Below the pieces are notes generated by a model. It saw only the letters and a program-made list of their open reading frames with translations, ran no database searches and was not told where the DNA came from. Position numbers and translations under genes: made by a program. A stretch of 64,000 nucleotides of DNA from Ohtaekwangia sp. GTDB lineage: Bacteria; Bacteroidota; Bacteroidia; Cytophagales; Cyclobacteriaceae. Positions 34,682 through 42,861 of this stretch are shown piece after piece (position 1 is the stretch's first letter; each line of letters begins with the position of its first letter). The stretch spans positions 124,001 to 188,000 of the forward strand of contig JAJNPV010000050.1 in the NCBI GenBank assembly GCA_021155195.1. Direction: 5' to 3'.

Positions 34682-35749
34682 CTAATCTAACTTTGCAATT
34701 TGTACACCCATGCCAGCGCGCAACTGTAAAATACCCGTTGTTAGTACCGTATCTCCAATGTGAAGACCCGATGTGACCTCCAACGAATTTGCAGTGCGAA
34801 TGCCGGTTTCTATATAAACCTCTTCTGCTTTTCCGTTTTTCTTTATGAATACTTTCTTGCCATTTTGCTCGGGGATTACAGATTCGGTAGGAACAAGTAT
34901 TGCATTGTTACTCGACTGTAAAATCAATTCAACCTTTACAAACTGACCCGGTAATAAGTTTCCATTCTTATTATCAGCAAGCGCTCTGATTTTAAGGGTG
35001 CGTGTATCCGGATCAATACGAGGTTCGATTGCATAAACCTCGCCTTCGTATACGATCATATCACTTTCAATGCTAAATCGGATTTTTTTTCCAGGCGATA
35101 CCTGCGTACTATAACGACCCGGAATGGCAAATTCAATTTTGGCAGGTGAGATATTATAAAGTGTTGCAATGATTGTGCTGGGCGAGATATATGCACCTTC
35201 ACTTACAAAACGCAATCCAATCACTCCATCAAATGGAGCACGGATGCGTGTTTTGGCTAGTTGCGTTTCCAATAATAAAATATCAGCACTTGTGGTATTG
35301 AGTCTGTTGAGTGCATTGTCATACTCCTCCTGGCTAATTGCATCCTTTTCTAAAAGTTTACGTTGCCGAAATTCATTGTCTTCATTGAGCTTACGGTTGT
35401 ATTTCTGCTTCTCTAATTGGGCTTCAATTTCATCGTCATTCGTTTGCACCAACAATTCCCCTTTTTTCACTTGTTTCCCTTCGCGAAAGGCAATGGAGGT
35501 GATCTTTCCTGATACTTCACTTTTAAGTTCTAAAGATTCGTTAGGCAATACCGAGCCTGTTACGTTTAGCTTATTATCCAGCTTAGCTGGCTTAATGATT
35601 AATGCATCAACAGAAAGGGATCTTGATCCACCTTGCCCGGGAGCTTGTTGAGTAGCTTCTGCCTTATCGCCAAAGAGATTAAGTTTGGGCAGAGCCAGTA
35701 AAAATATGACCACCGCTATAACTCCAACGGTAATAAGTGTCTTCTTCAT
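34682..35749 (-). CDS. RND membrane-fusion (periplasmic adaptor) protein
   Basis: A 355-residue adaptor with an N-terminal signal or anchor helix (about residues 5-21), the biotinyl-lipoyl-like half-motifs (GKITSIAFREGKQVKKGELLVQ and TRIRAPFDGVIGLRFVSEGAYIS) around a short alpha-hairpin, and a beta-barrel domain. It is the first gene of the RND operon. No regulator gene lies beside it. Confidence 0.94.
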   Translation of the reverse strand: MKKTLITVGVIAVVIFLLALPKLNLFGDKAEATQQAPGQGGSRSLSVDALIIKPAKLDNKLNVTGSVLPNESLELKSEVSGKITSIAFREGKQVKKGELLVQTNDDEIEAQLEKQKYNRKLNEDNEFRQRKLLEKDAISQEEYDNALNRLNTTSADILLLETQLAKTRIRAPFDGVIGLRFVSEGAYISPSTIIATLYNISPAKIEFAIPGRYSTQVSPGKKIRFSIESDMIVYEGEVYAIEPRIDPDTRTLKIRALADNKNGNLLPGQFVKVELILQSSNNAILVPTESVIPEQNGKKVFIKKNGKAEEVYIETGIRTANSLEVTSGLHIGDTVLTTGILQLRAGMGVQIAKLD

Positions 35750-35911
35750 TTTTTAATAAATTTCATTTAGTAGCCACATGCTTGCGCACTGAAATGCCGG
35801 GCTTCGCCTTTCAGACACAGAAATAACACTTCTATAATCATACAACCGGGTATAGCTTATGCTAATTTTCATTGCGTGTAAAATTCTGATTAGAAGTATG
35901 AAAACGTCTTT
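35750..35911. other. Intergenic region between coaE and the RND operon
   Basis: It contains an imperfect hairpin (CTGAAA at 35789-35794 with TTTCAG at 35809-35814, inner GGC/GCC), possibly the coaE transcript end. No TAnnTTTG promoter box was found for the RND operon, so its promoter may need an activator or be of another type. Confidence 0.35.
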
Positions 35912-36514
35912 TTAGTTCAATGAGTTGAACCGCTCATGTAATTCCAACACCTGTGGCAAAATCAACTCACTTTCATCATTACGAATAATATAATCTGCCT
36001 TCATTTCCTTTTGTTCTTCGGATAGTTGGTTACTGATTATGTTTTCAACATCGGCTTGGGTACGGTGCTTATCCCTTGCCAGCACCCTTTTTATCCGCAT
36101 AGCCTCAGGAGCTGTTACCAAAATCACCTTGTCCAGTGTACGATATGATCCTGACTCGAATAACAACGCTGCTTCCTTCAACACATACTTGTTACCCACT
36201 TGCTTCTCAACCCACTGCTTAAAATCAACAGCAACTCTGGGATGAACAAAAGAATTTAACTTTTCCAGCTTATCTGGCTTACTAAAAACAGACGCACTCA
36301 AATACTCCCTATTAAGGACACCCTCCGAAGTGTACGACAATGATCCGAATTCTTTTTTGATTTGATTAACCAATATTCCGTCAGTGGTCATTAAATTTTT
36401 CGCTCGGCTATCAGCATCGTATGTCGGCACTCCCAGTACGTTAAATATTTTGCAAACCAAACTTTTACCTGAACCTATTCCCCCTGTTATTCCTATTTGC
36501 AACGGCAATTTCAT
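35912..36514 (-). CDS. coaE: Dephospho-CoA kinase
   Basis: A 200-residue P-loop kinase for the last step of coenzyme A synthesis. The Walker A motif is GITGGIGSGKS at residues 8-18, with the substrate-binding DADSRAKNLM and the lid region RVLARDKHRTQADVENII. It is the last gene of the nusB-ytxH-DUF1573-yajC-ybbR-coaE block, 6 bases after the YbbR-like gene. Confidence 0.96.
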   Translation of the reverse strand: MKLPLQIGITGGIGSGKSLVCKIFNVLGVPTYDADSRAKNLMTTDGILVNQIKKEFGSLSYTSEGVLNREYLSASVFSKPDKLEKLNSFVHPRVAVDFKQWVEKQVGNKYVLKEAALLFESGSYRTLDKVILVTAPEAMRIKRVLARDKHRTQADVENIISNQLSEEQKEMKADYIIRNDESELILPQVLELHERFNSLN

Positions 36515-36520
36515 AGGTGA

Positions 36521-37468
36521 TTAAAATTGTCTGACCGAAATTGAATCGATGGAAATAACTTTCATATAAGGCTGAAGTCCTTTAAGATTAGGATACAGGC
36601 GATAGCTTCCTTTTGGGCCGTTCTTTAAATCAACCCCTGCCTGAATTGCGGTTTTATCCTCTTTAAATTTTTCTTCCTGAATCTTCGGGATCTGAACGAT
36701 CATCTTAACACTATCCACGTAACTTATTTTAGCTGAAGAGCTGGATACATTTAATTTTACAAATGTTTCTATCGTGGATAAAGAACCAACTTCGAACATA
36801 ACAGACGCTACTTTTGGGTTTTTATCGATTCCCTCCGCATGAGGAATAACAATCTCTACTTCTTTACGCAATCGGTCGTCTAAATTTGTCTTGGGCACAA
36901 CTAACACAATAGAATCTGGTAATTGATGCAGTAACGACTTAGCGCCTTGCAACTTTACAGAATCAGGTAGTATTACCACCGGGCTTATTCTTCCATATCC
37001 ATCCCGAAAGGAAACCTGACTTATGTCGGCAACAAGTTTAAATTTATGTGTATCCAGTTCGTCAATTTGCAAACGAAGTGTATCGCTAACAATGTAATTG
37101 ATTTGCAGGCCAGCACCCAACTGTTCGCTGAATGAAGGGGTAAGGGAACTGGCTACAATTTTCTTTACTTCCGTTGGACGCAGAAGTTGAATCGTTAAAT
37201 GAGGAAGTTGGAGGCCAACGCTCTTTCTAAAAAGATCCCAGCCATTGCCACTTACGTTGATACTTATGTCTTCTGGCAAATTGGTAAGCGGAATAAATTT
37301 CTCCTCTGCATAATCAAACCGCAGGGGAAACCGAATATTGGTTGCGTAGTTTTTGTTAAAGGAGTTGAAAAGCCAGAAGATAGCAGCAGCAGCAAAACAT
37401 AGTGCTACTGCTTTCCAGTTTGTTCGGTTAAATTGAAATAGGTTAACAAAAATCCTGGCCAGGTTCAT
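36521..37468 (-). CDS. YbbR-domain membrane protein
   Basis: A 315-residue protein with one N-terminal membrane helix (about residues 19-36) and an exported part made of YbbR-like beta domains, each with the ...LPDSIVLVVP / ...LPDSVKLQG type of strand. YbbR proteins such as CdaR regulate cyclic-di-AMP synthesis in Firmicutes; no cyclase lies nearby here, so the role is open. It is placed between yajC and coaE, as in many Bacteroidota. Confidence 0.8.
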   Translation of the reverse strand: MNLARIFVNLFQFNRTNWKAVALCFAAAAIFWLFNSFNKNYATNIRFPLRFDYAEEKFIPLTNLPEDISINVSGNGWDLFRKSVGLQLPHLTIQLLRPTEVKKIVASSLTPSFSEQLGAGLQINYIVSDTLRLQIDELDTHKFKLVADISQVSFRDGYGRISPVVILPDSVKLQGAKSLLHQLPDSIVLVVPKTNLDDRLRKEVEIVIPHAEGIDKNPKVASVMFEVGSLSTIETFVKLNVSSSSAKISYVDSVKMIVQIPKIQEEKFKEDKTAIQAGVDLKNGPKGSYRLYPNLKGLQPYMKVISIDSISVRQF

Positions 37469-37504
37469 AGTTTGTACCGGATTTAACCCGAAATAAAATC
37501 TCCC

Positions 37505-37843
37505 TTAATCAACTTTGACAGTTGTAGGTTTTTTGCCTGCTATTGCTTTAGTCGAATCCATGGAAACTGAAGATTTTGCAAATCTTATTCTGCCTCCACG
37601 TTCCACTTCAATGATAAATGTATCATCTTCAATTTCTGCTATCCTTCCGTGCATACCGCCAATGGTAACAATGTTGTCACCTTTTTTAATTTCCTCAACA
37701 AATTTCTTTTGGTCTTTTGCCTTTTTCTGCTGAGGTCGAATCATAAAGAAATAGAAAACAGCAATGATAGCCCCCATGAATAATAATTGCATGGGCATTC
37801 CGCTACCTGTGGGTTGTGCTTGTAATAAAATTGAATACATCAT
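37505..37843 (-). CDS. yajC: Preprotein translocase subunit YajC
   Basis: A 112-residue accessory subunit of the Sec translocon. One membrane helix (about residues 20-41, QLLFMGAIIAVFYFFMIRPQ) is followed by the signature RPQQKKAKDQKKFVEEIKKGDNIVTIGGMHGRI. Length is normal. It has its own promoter, part of which lies in a 38-bp palindrome. Confidence 0.95.
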   Translation of the reverse strand: MMYSILLQAQPTGSGMPMQLLFMGAIIAVFYFFMIRPQQKKAKDQKKFVEEIKKGDNIVTIGGMHGRIAEIEDDTFIIEVERGGRIRFAKSSVSMDSTKAIAGKKPTTVKVD

Positions 37844-37863
37844 AAATAGAAAATTTTGGGCTG

Positions 37864-37895
37864 CAAAGTTATCCTAATAAAAGAGACATCCCAAA
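37864..37895 (-). promoter_or_regulatory. Promoter of yajC
   Basis: On the minus strand TTTG (37895-37892), 20 bases, then TAACTTTG (37871-37864) match the Bacteroidota consensus. The -33 TTTG lies inside the 3' arm of the palindrome at 37882-37919. Confidence 0.7.
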
Positions 37896-37919
37896 CCGAT
37901 ATCGGTTTGGGATGTCTCT
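37882..37919. terminator. Perfect 38-bp palindrome after the DUF1573 gene
   Basis: AGAGACATCCCAAACCGAT (37882-37900) is followed at once by its exact reverse complement. On the minus strand it follows the DUF1573 stop by 23 bases and leads into TTTTATTAGG. It can act as a strong terminator of the upstream gene, and as a cruciform or operator at the yajC promoter. Confidence 0.75.
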
Positions 37920-37942
37920 GATTGTGCAATCTGCTAAACGCC

Positions 37943-38485
37943 TTATTTTACAGGGCCATTCGCACCATCCGGCTTTGGTGTTACCATTGCTTTAAAACGA
38001 AGGGTTGTAACTTTTGGCCACGTATTAGCCGTTACTGTTATCGTTTTGTTATTGATACCTGGCTTGCCGCTGCTATCAAACTCTACATCAATAAAACCAG
38101 TGCCCCCAACCGGGATTGGCTCCTGAGAAAATGTAGGAACGGTGCATCCGCAGGATGGCTGAGCACTCTGAATAATTAGAGGAGCTTCGCCATTGTTGGT
38201 TAACTTATAACGGTAATTTACTTTTTGCCCATCCTGAATGGTTCCAAAATCATGGTCAACTTTTTCAAACTGGGCAACCGGTAGTGGCCCTTCTGGTTTT
38301 ACTTCGGCTGCAGCCGGGGTTGCATCGGGTGTAGCTGTTGGAGTAGTTGCTACTCCTTTATTTCCTTCAACTTGCGCTAGTCTACTTTCTAACTCTGCTA
38401 TTCTCTTTTCAGAGGCACGGTCGCTGCAACTCGCCAACACAGCAACCAACGCAAGAGCCGTTATCAATCTGAATGTTATTTTCAT
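37943..38485 (-). CDS. DUF1573 lipoprotein
   Basis: A 180-residue exported protein with a lipobox ending at Cys20 (VLASC), a short coiled segment (RIAELESRLAQVEG), a Pro/Ala/Thr linker (about residues 47-65) and a C-terminal Ig-like DUF1573 domain with the signature DFGTIQDGQKVNYRYKLTNNG and QPSCGCTVP. The function of this domain is not known. A TACTTTTG box at 38527-38534 may be its promoter. Confidence 0.88.
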   Translation of the reverse strand: MKITFRLITALALVAVLASCSDRASEKRIAELESRLAQVEGNKGVATTPTATPDATPAAAEVKPEGPLPVAQFEKVDHDFGTIQDGQKVNYRYKLTNNGEAPLIIQSAQPSCGCTVPTFSQEPIPVGGTGFIDVEFDSSGKPGINNKTITVTANTWPKVTTLRFKAMVTPKPDGANGPVK

Positions 38486-38526
38486 AGTGTTTAAAGGTTT
38501 AATAATTTAGCTTCTTAATGATCACT

Positions 38527-38534
38527 CAAAAGTA
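38527..38534 (-). promoter_or_regulatory. Possible -7 box for the DUF1573 gene
   Basis: TACTTTTG on the minus strand fits TAnnTTTG and lies 41 bases before the start. No matching -33 was seen. Confidence 0.4.
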
Positions 38535-38582
38535 GAAGTGACCTTCTTATTTTTCTATTTTGAATAGTGTATTAACAAAACA

Positions 38583-38891
38583 TTAACTGTTCTTACCCCT
38601 AATTTGCTCCAATAGCTCATCCACATCATCCAACAATCGTTGCGCTTTGTCTTTGGCTTCAGAAACTACTTTTTGACCTTGCGACTTAGCTTCAGTAGTA
38701 AGTGGAGTTTCTTTGCCCGAAACCAAGTCGTTTAAAAAGTCTTCTAACGTTTTTTTGTACTTATCTAATTGGAATGACAATTTTTCGCGGGTATTCGTTC
38801 CTTTATCTGGCGCATATAATACACCCAGAATAGCCCCCGCTGCAGCCCCCGCTAAAAAAGCCATTAATGCATTACTTCCTTTTTTACCCAT
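38583..38891 (-). CDS. YtxH-domain protein
   Basis: A 102-residue protein with a Gly/Ala-rich membrane helix (NALMAFLAGAAAGAILGVLYAPDKG) followed by an amphipathic Lys/Glu/Asp-rich helix, as in YtxH-like general stress proteins. A longer reading begins at 38942, but the predicted promoter overlaps that stretch (38913-38943). The ATG at 38891 (MGKKGSN) is therefore the better start. Confidence 0.8.
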   Translation of the reverse strand: MGKKGSNALMAFLAGAAAGAILGVLYAPDKGTNTREKLSFQLDKYKKTLEDFLNDLVSGKETPLTTEAKSQGQKVVSEAKDKAQRLLDDVDELLEQIRGKNS

Positions 38892-38912
38892 AGTTTTAAA
38901 ATTTAGGGATTG

Positions 38913-38943
38913 TAAAGGTACGATTTTAAGCCCTTTTTTCAAG
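38913..38943 (-). promoter_or_regulatory. Promoter of the YtxH gene
   Basis: CTTG (38943-38940), 19 bases, then TACCTTTA (38920-38913) on the minus strand; each box has one mismatch to TTTG/TAnnTTTG. It places transcription start just before the ATG at 38891. Confidence 0.5.
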
Positions 38944-38987
38944 GCTGAATTGAATCATGAGCTTAAATAAAGCGTTAAATCTCAGCT

Positions 38988-40115
38988 CTATTTATTATCA
39001 ATTAATCCTCTACCGCTCTTTTTGATTGCCCCAGAGTCCTTCATGGTTTTAGACATCACGTCCAAAATACCATTTACAAACTGACGGCTTTTAGGTGTGC
39101 TATATTCTTTAGATAGCTCTATGTATTCATTGATGGTCACTTTTACGGGGATGTTTGGAAAATGAATCATTTCTGAGAGCGCCATTTCCAGAATGGCCCG
39201 ATCGGTCAGTGGCAATCTGTCTACTTCCCAGTTCTTTGTATTCTTTGCAATCAATTGCTTGTATTGTTCATCGAGCGCGATTGTGTTTTTAAACAACTTG
39301 TTAATGAACACTTTATCGTCTTCCCAATCCAACGACATTTTTTGTAGCGCAACTTTACCTCCATCAAATGATTTCAGGGTCTTATCCACCAAACTCTTAA
39401 TGATGTCCCGGTCTTCAGCCCAGCGAATGTCCTGATCTTCAAAAAAATCATTGATTGAGCCTGCTCCTAAAATCAGTTTACGCACCAAATGCTTTATTAG
39501 CACTTTCTGACTTTCTTCTTTCGGGTTTTTCTCTGCAATAAACTCCTGATAAAGTGAATCTTCTTTAATGACATCTTTAAACCAACCGCGAACGGAATCC
39601 TTTCTTTTTTGCCAACCCCCGTCCACCTTCAAAAGTTGAGCACTAAGCTCTTCATTAGCTGCAATGGCTTTTATTATAGGATGATTTACGAAGTTTGAAT
39701 GATTTACTTTTTTCTCGGCAGAAGCCAACTCAGCAAATTCTACCAACAACTGAAGCACACTAAGATATAGGGTGGTAAGTTTTTCTATTTCAAGAATGAT
39801 ATTCTTGGAAAGAAAAGCCTGGTCTTTAGTTACACCGTTATTAAACAAATCGAGTGCATCTGCAATTGCCTTTTCAATTTTAGGATCAGCACTTTCAGTT
39901 AAATCTTTTCCTTTAAATCTTTTTTCAAAAAGCTGAAGCGCTGCTTTTTTTTGGCCGCGAAGCAGTTCTTTGTCTTGCACTTGCATGGAGTTGAGATCGG
40001 GCTGAAAACGCTCTTCAATTAAATCGAGCGCCAGCGAATGGTTTGCTTCTTTGCACTGATTAAATGCAAAAAGGCTTTGCATAATTTTGATGCGGATGGT
40101 TCGTCTGTTAAGCAT
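38988..40115 (-). CDS. nusB: Transcription antitermination factor NusB
   Basis: A 375-residue protein whose last ~140 residues are a typical NusB domain (WEVDRLPLTDRAILEMALSEM, PVKVTINEYIELSKEYSTPKSRQFVNGILD). The start LNRRTIRIKIMQSLFAF is also NusB-like. The middle (about residues 60-230) is a helical extension absent from the 140-residue Proteobacterial protein but usual in Bacteroidota. NusB joins NusE (S10) on boxA RNA in rRNA antitermination. Confidence 0.92.
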   Translation of the reverse strand: MLNRRTIRIKIMQSLFAFNQCKEANHSLALDLIEERFQPDLNSMQVQDKELLRGQKKAALQLFEKRFKGKDLTESADPKIEKAIADALDLFNNGVTKDQAFLSKNIILEIEKLTTLYLSVLQLLVEFAELASAEKKVNHSNFVNHPIIKAIAANEELSAQLLKVDGGWQKRKDSVRGWFKDVIKEDSLYQEFIAEKNPKEESQKVLIKHLVRKLILGAGSINDFFEDQDIRWAEDRDIIKSLVDKTLKSFDGGKVALQKMSLDWEDDKVFINKLFKNTIALDEQYKQLIAKNTKNWEVDRLPLTDRAILEMALSEMIHFPNIPVKVTINEYIELSKEYSTPKSRQFVNGILDVMSKTMKDSGAIKKSGRGLIDNK

Positions 40116-40180
40116 GTGTGAAGAACGTCTTTTGGAACCGTAAAATTACACAAGACGCACTAAAGAAAAAGTTAAAATGG

Positions 40181-40188
40181 TACTTTTG
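40181..40188 (+). promoter_or_regulatory. Possible -7 box for the first ABC exporter gene
   Basis: TACTTTTG fits TAnnTTTG, about 98 bases before the ATG. No -33 TTTG is found at the usual spacing. Confidence 0.35.
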
Positions 40189-40285
40189 CTGAAACATCAA
40201 GAACTAAACAACGCTACTTTCGTTTTATGAAGGCCAGCCCGATTTTATTCTGAGAAAAGCTGAACTGGCAAACTAACCTCCTCCT

Positions 40286-42073
40286 ATGAAGGAACTCAAG
40301 TACCTCAACAAATACCTGCTTAAATACAAGTGGCATCTTATTTTAGGATTGCTATTTGTTATTATCTCAAACGTATTTCAGATTATTCCGGCTCAAATGG
40401 TTCGCCATTCCATCGATCTGGTGGTTGACAACATCCGTGTATATCGCTCTTTTTCCAATAGCACAGCACAACAAAGTTTTTTTGAGATTTTCGCGCGAGG
40501 CATTCTGCTTTATGCCATACTCATTTTAGTGATGGCGTTGCTCAGGGGTTTGTTCCTATATTTTGTTCGGCAAACGCTGATTGTAATGAGTCGATTGGTT
40601 GAATACGACTTGAAAAATGAAGTGTTTGATCACTATCAAAGTTTGCCCTTAAGTTTTTATCGTAGAAATAATACCGGGGATTTAATGAATCGGATAAGTG
40701 AAGATGTGGGTCGTGTGCGGATGTACCTTGGTCCATCCATTATGTATGGGATGCAATTGATTACACTTTTCATGATGCTAATACCGGTTATGTTTGCTAT
40801 CAGCGCGAAACTCACCTGGTATGCATTAGTGCCACTTCCCATCTTATCGATCAGTATATTCTATGTTAATAATATTATTGAACATCGTTCAGAACAAATT
40901 CAAAAAAGTCAATCGCGACTGAGCACCTTTGTTCAAGAGGCCTTTTCAGGAATACGGGTTATTAAATCTTTTATAAGAGAAAGAGAGTCTGTGATAAACT
41001 TTACCAAGGAAAGTGATGAATATAAAAGACAATCGCTCAAGCTAACGCGCGTTCAATCCCTTTTCTTTCCCCTGATTATGGGATTGATTGGGTTAAGTAC
41101 AATTCTTACTGTGTATGCCGGAAGTGTTGAGGTTATAAACGGTTCACTCACATTCGGTAACATCGCTGAGTTCATCATCTATGTGAACTTACTTACGTGG
41201 CCCGTTGCTTCCTTAGGCTGGACAACCAGTTTAGTGCAGCGCGCAGCTGCTTCGCAAAAGCGGATCAATGAGTTTTTAAAAACCAAAACAGATATTATCT
41301 CTGAGAAAAATCTCAGCACCGAAATAAAAGGAAAAGTAGAATTCAAAAATGTTTCCTTCACCTATCCTGACACAGGCATAGAAGCATTAAAAAATATTTC
41401 ATTTGTAATTAACGAAGGGGAGTCGTTAGCCATTATTGGAACAACCGGCTCGGGGAAAAGTACAGTGTCTAATCTGATTAGCCGCTTGTATGATGTAACC
41501 GCAGGGGAAGTGTGTATTGACAACACGCCCATCAAGCATTACAACCTTTTGAGTTTGAGGAGTCAAACAGGAGTTGTTCCTCAAGATGTCTTTCTGTTTA
41601 GCGATACCATCTTTAACAATATTGCTTTTGGATTATTGAAACCTGAGGAATCGAAAGTAATTCAGGCCGCCAAAGATGCAGATGTGTATTCAAACATTGT
41701 TTCTTTCCCGCAAGGTTTTAACACGCGCGTAGGTGAGCGCGGAATTACTTTATCGGGCGGACAAAAGCAACGTGTATCGATAGCCCGTGCTGTGGTACGC
41801 GAACCTAAAATTCTCATTCTGGATGATGCACTCTCGGCCGTTGATACAAAAACTGAGAACACCATTCTCAATAGCATGAAAAAAATAATGCAGGGAAGAA
41901 CCAGCATTATTATATCGCACCGGGTTTCATCGGCTAAACTCGCCAATAAAATTATCGTGTTAAACGAAGGAACTATCGTTGAGGAAGGCACGCATGAAAG
42001 TTTGCTAGAGAAAGACGGAACGTACCGGGAACTGTATGAAAAGCAAATGCAGACGGAAGATGCCGTGAGTTGA
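40286..42073 (+). CDS. ABC exporter half, degenerate-site type
   Basis: A 595-residue fused membrane and ATPase half-transporter of the multidrug exporter type. About six membrane helices fill residues 1-325. The ATPase part has Walker A GTTGSGKST near 385, signature LSGGQ and Walker B ILILDDALSAVD. The catalytic Glu is replaced by Asp514, as in the degenerate half of heterodimeric exporters such as BmrC or TM287. Its likely partner, with a canonical Glu, is the convergent gene at 42862-44634. Confidence 0.92.
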   Translation: MKELKYLNKYLLKYKWHLILGLLFVIISNVFQIIPAQMVRHSIDLVVDNIRVYRSFSNSTAQQSFFEIFARGILLYAILILVMALLRGLFLYFVRQTLIVMSRLVEYDLKNEVFDHYQSLPLSFYRRNNTGDLMNRISEDVGRVRMYLGPSIMYGMQLITLFMMLIPVMFAISAKLTWYALVPLPILSISIFYVNNIIEHRSEQIQKSQSRLSTFVQEAFSGIRVIKSFIRERESVINFTKESDEYKRQSLKLTRVQSLFFPLIMGLIGLSTILTVYAGSVEVINGSLTFGNIAEFIIYVNLLTWPVASLGWTTSLVQRAAASQKRINEFLKTKTDIISEKNLSTEIKGKVEFKNVSFTYPDTGIEALKNISFVINEGESLAIIGTTGSGKSTVSNLISRLYDVTAGEVCIDNTPIKHYNLLSLRSQTGVVPQDVFLFSDTIFNNIAFGLLKPEESKVIQAAKDADVYSNIVSFPQGFNTRVGERGITLSGGQKQRVSIARAVVREPKILILDDALSAVDTKTENTILNSMKKIMQGRTSIIISHRVSSAKLANKIIVLNEGTIVEEGTHESLLEKDGTYRELYEKQMQTEDAVS

Positions 42074-42081
42074 TCTGAAAA

Positions 42082-42798
42082 TTAAAACACGTAACGTAAA
42101 CCCACCCCACCCTGAAAACGCTGATAGCCCGGGTCGAGCAACACATCAGTGAACCATTCAATTTCTATAAACGCTGAAATAGGAAGCGAGAAATAAGAGT
42201 ACTCAAATCCCAACACGCCCACCGGACCGTATGTAAATCGATTTTCAGTAAATTTATTAAACTTACTCTCGGGGATTTGTGGATCATTATTATCGTACAA
42301 GTAATCATATGTCAATTTTGTATTTCGCCATTGCCAGCCCAGGCCGGCATAGAGTTGCAGTCCCTTGGAAATTTTATCGGCATTCCATTGATACAAAAAT
42401 TTTGCTTCTAAAAACCAATCGGCCGTTACTTTATGCGCCAGGTATTGTATAGTCTCCTTCCCTTCTAAACTATCCGGCAAGTACGAGTTAAAGGCATTGC
42501 GGTAATATTTATTGTAAAGCCCGCTGGCTGCTTTTCCACCATCAGCAGCAAAGGCCCAATTTTTATTGGGATAAAATTTATAGCTCAACGCAAACGGATC
42601 GCCCAACTTAACCCCTATAGCCTGATAGGGATATTGACTATTTATAAAAATAGGGCAAATCACTTTTGCCTTCGATCTCGAAACATTTGTGCGGTTAAAC
42701 GTACCTACTTTTTTGCTCTTTGAATACTGAGAATAGCAAACAGGTGCACTTCCAAGAAGTGCAATTGCCAAAATTAAAACGGCTTTTTTAGGACGCAT
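42082..42798 (-). CDS. Outer-membrane beta-barrel protein
   Basis: A 238-residue protein with a signal peptide (about residues 1-23, ending VCYSQ) and alternating amphipathic strands rich in Tyr, Phe and Trp. It ends in an aromatic residue (GGVGLRYVF), a mark of barrel insertion by the BAM complex. The strand pattern suggests 8-10 strands. No named family is recognised. It is co-directional with and downstream of the second ABC exporter, so it may be co-expressed with it. Confidence 0.75.
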   Translation of the reverse strand: MRPKKAVLILAIALLGSAPVCYSQYSKSKKVGTFNRTNVSRSKAKVICPIFINSQYPYQAIGVKLGDPFALSYKFYPNKNWAFAADGGKAASGLYNKYYRNAFNSYLPDSLEGKETIQYLAHKVTADWFLEAKFLYQWNADKISKGLQLYAGLGWQWRNTKLTYDYLYDNNDPQIPESKFNKFTENRFTYGPVGVLGFEYSYFSLPISAFIEIEWFTDVLLDPGYQRFQGGVGLRYVF

Positions 42799-42861
42799 TA
42801 GAGCAAATATAACTCTTTTGCGGACACTTATTGACGAGTGGTCGTTTTGGAGGGTTGAATG

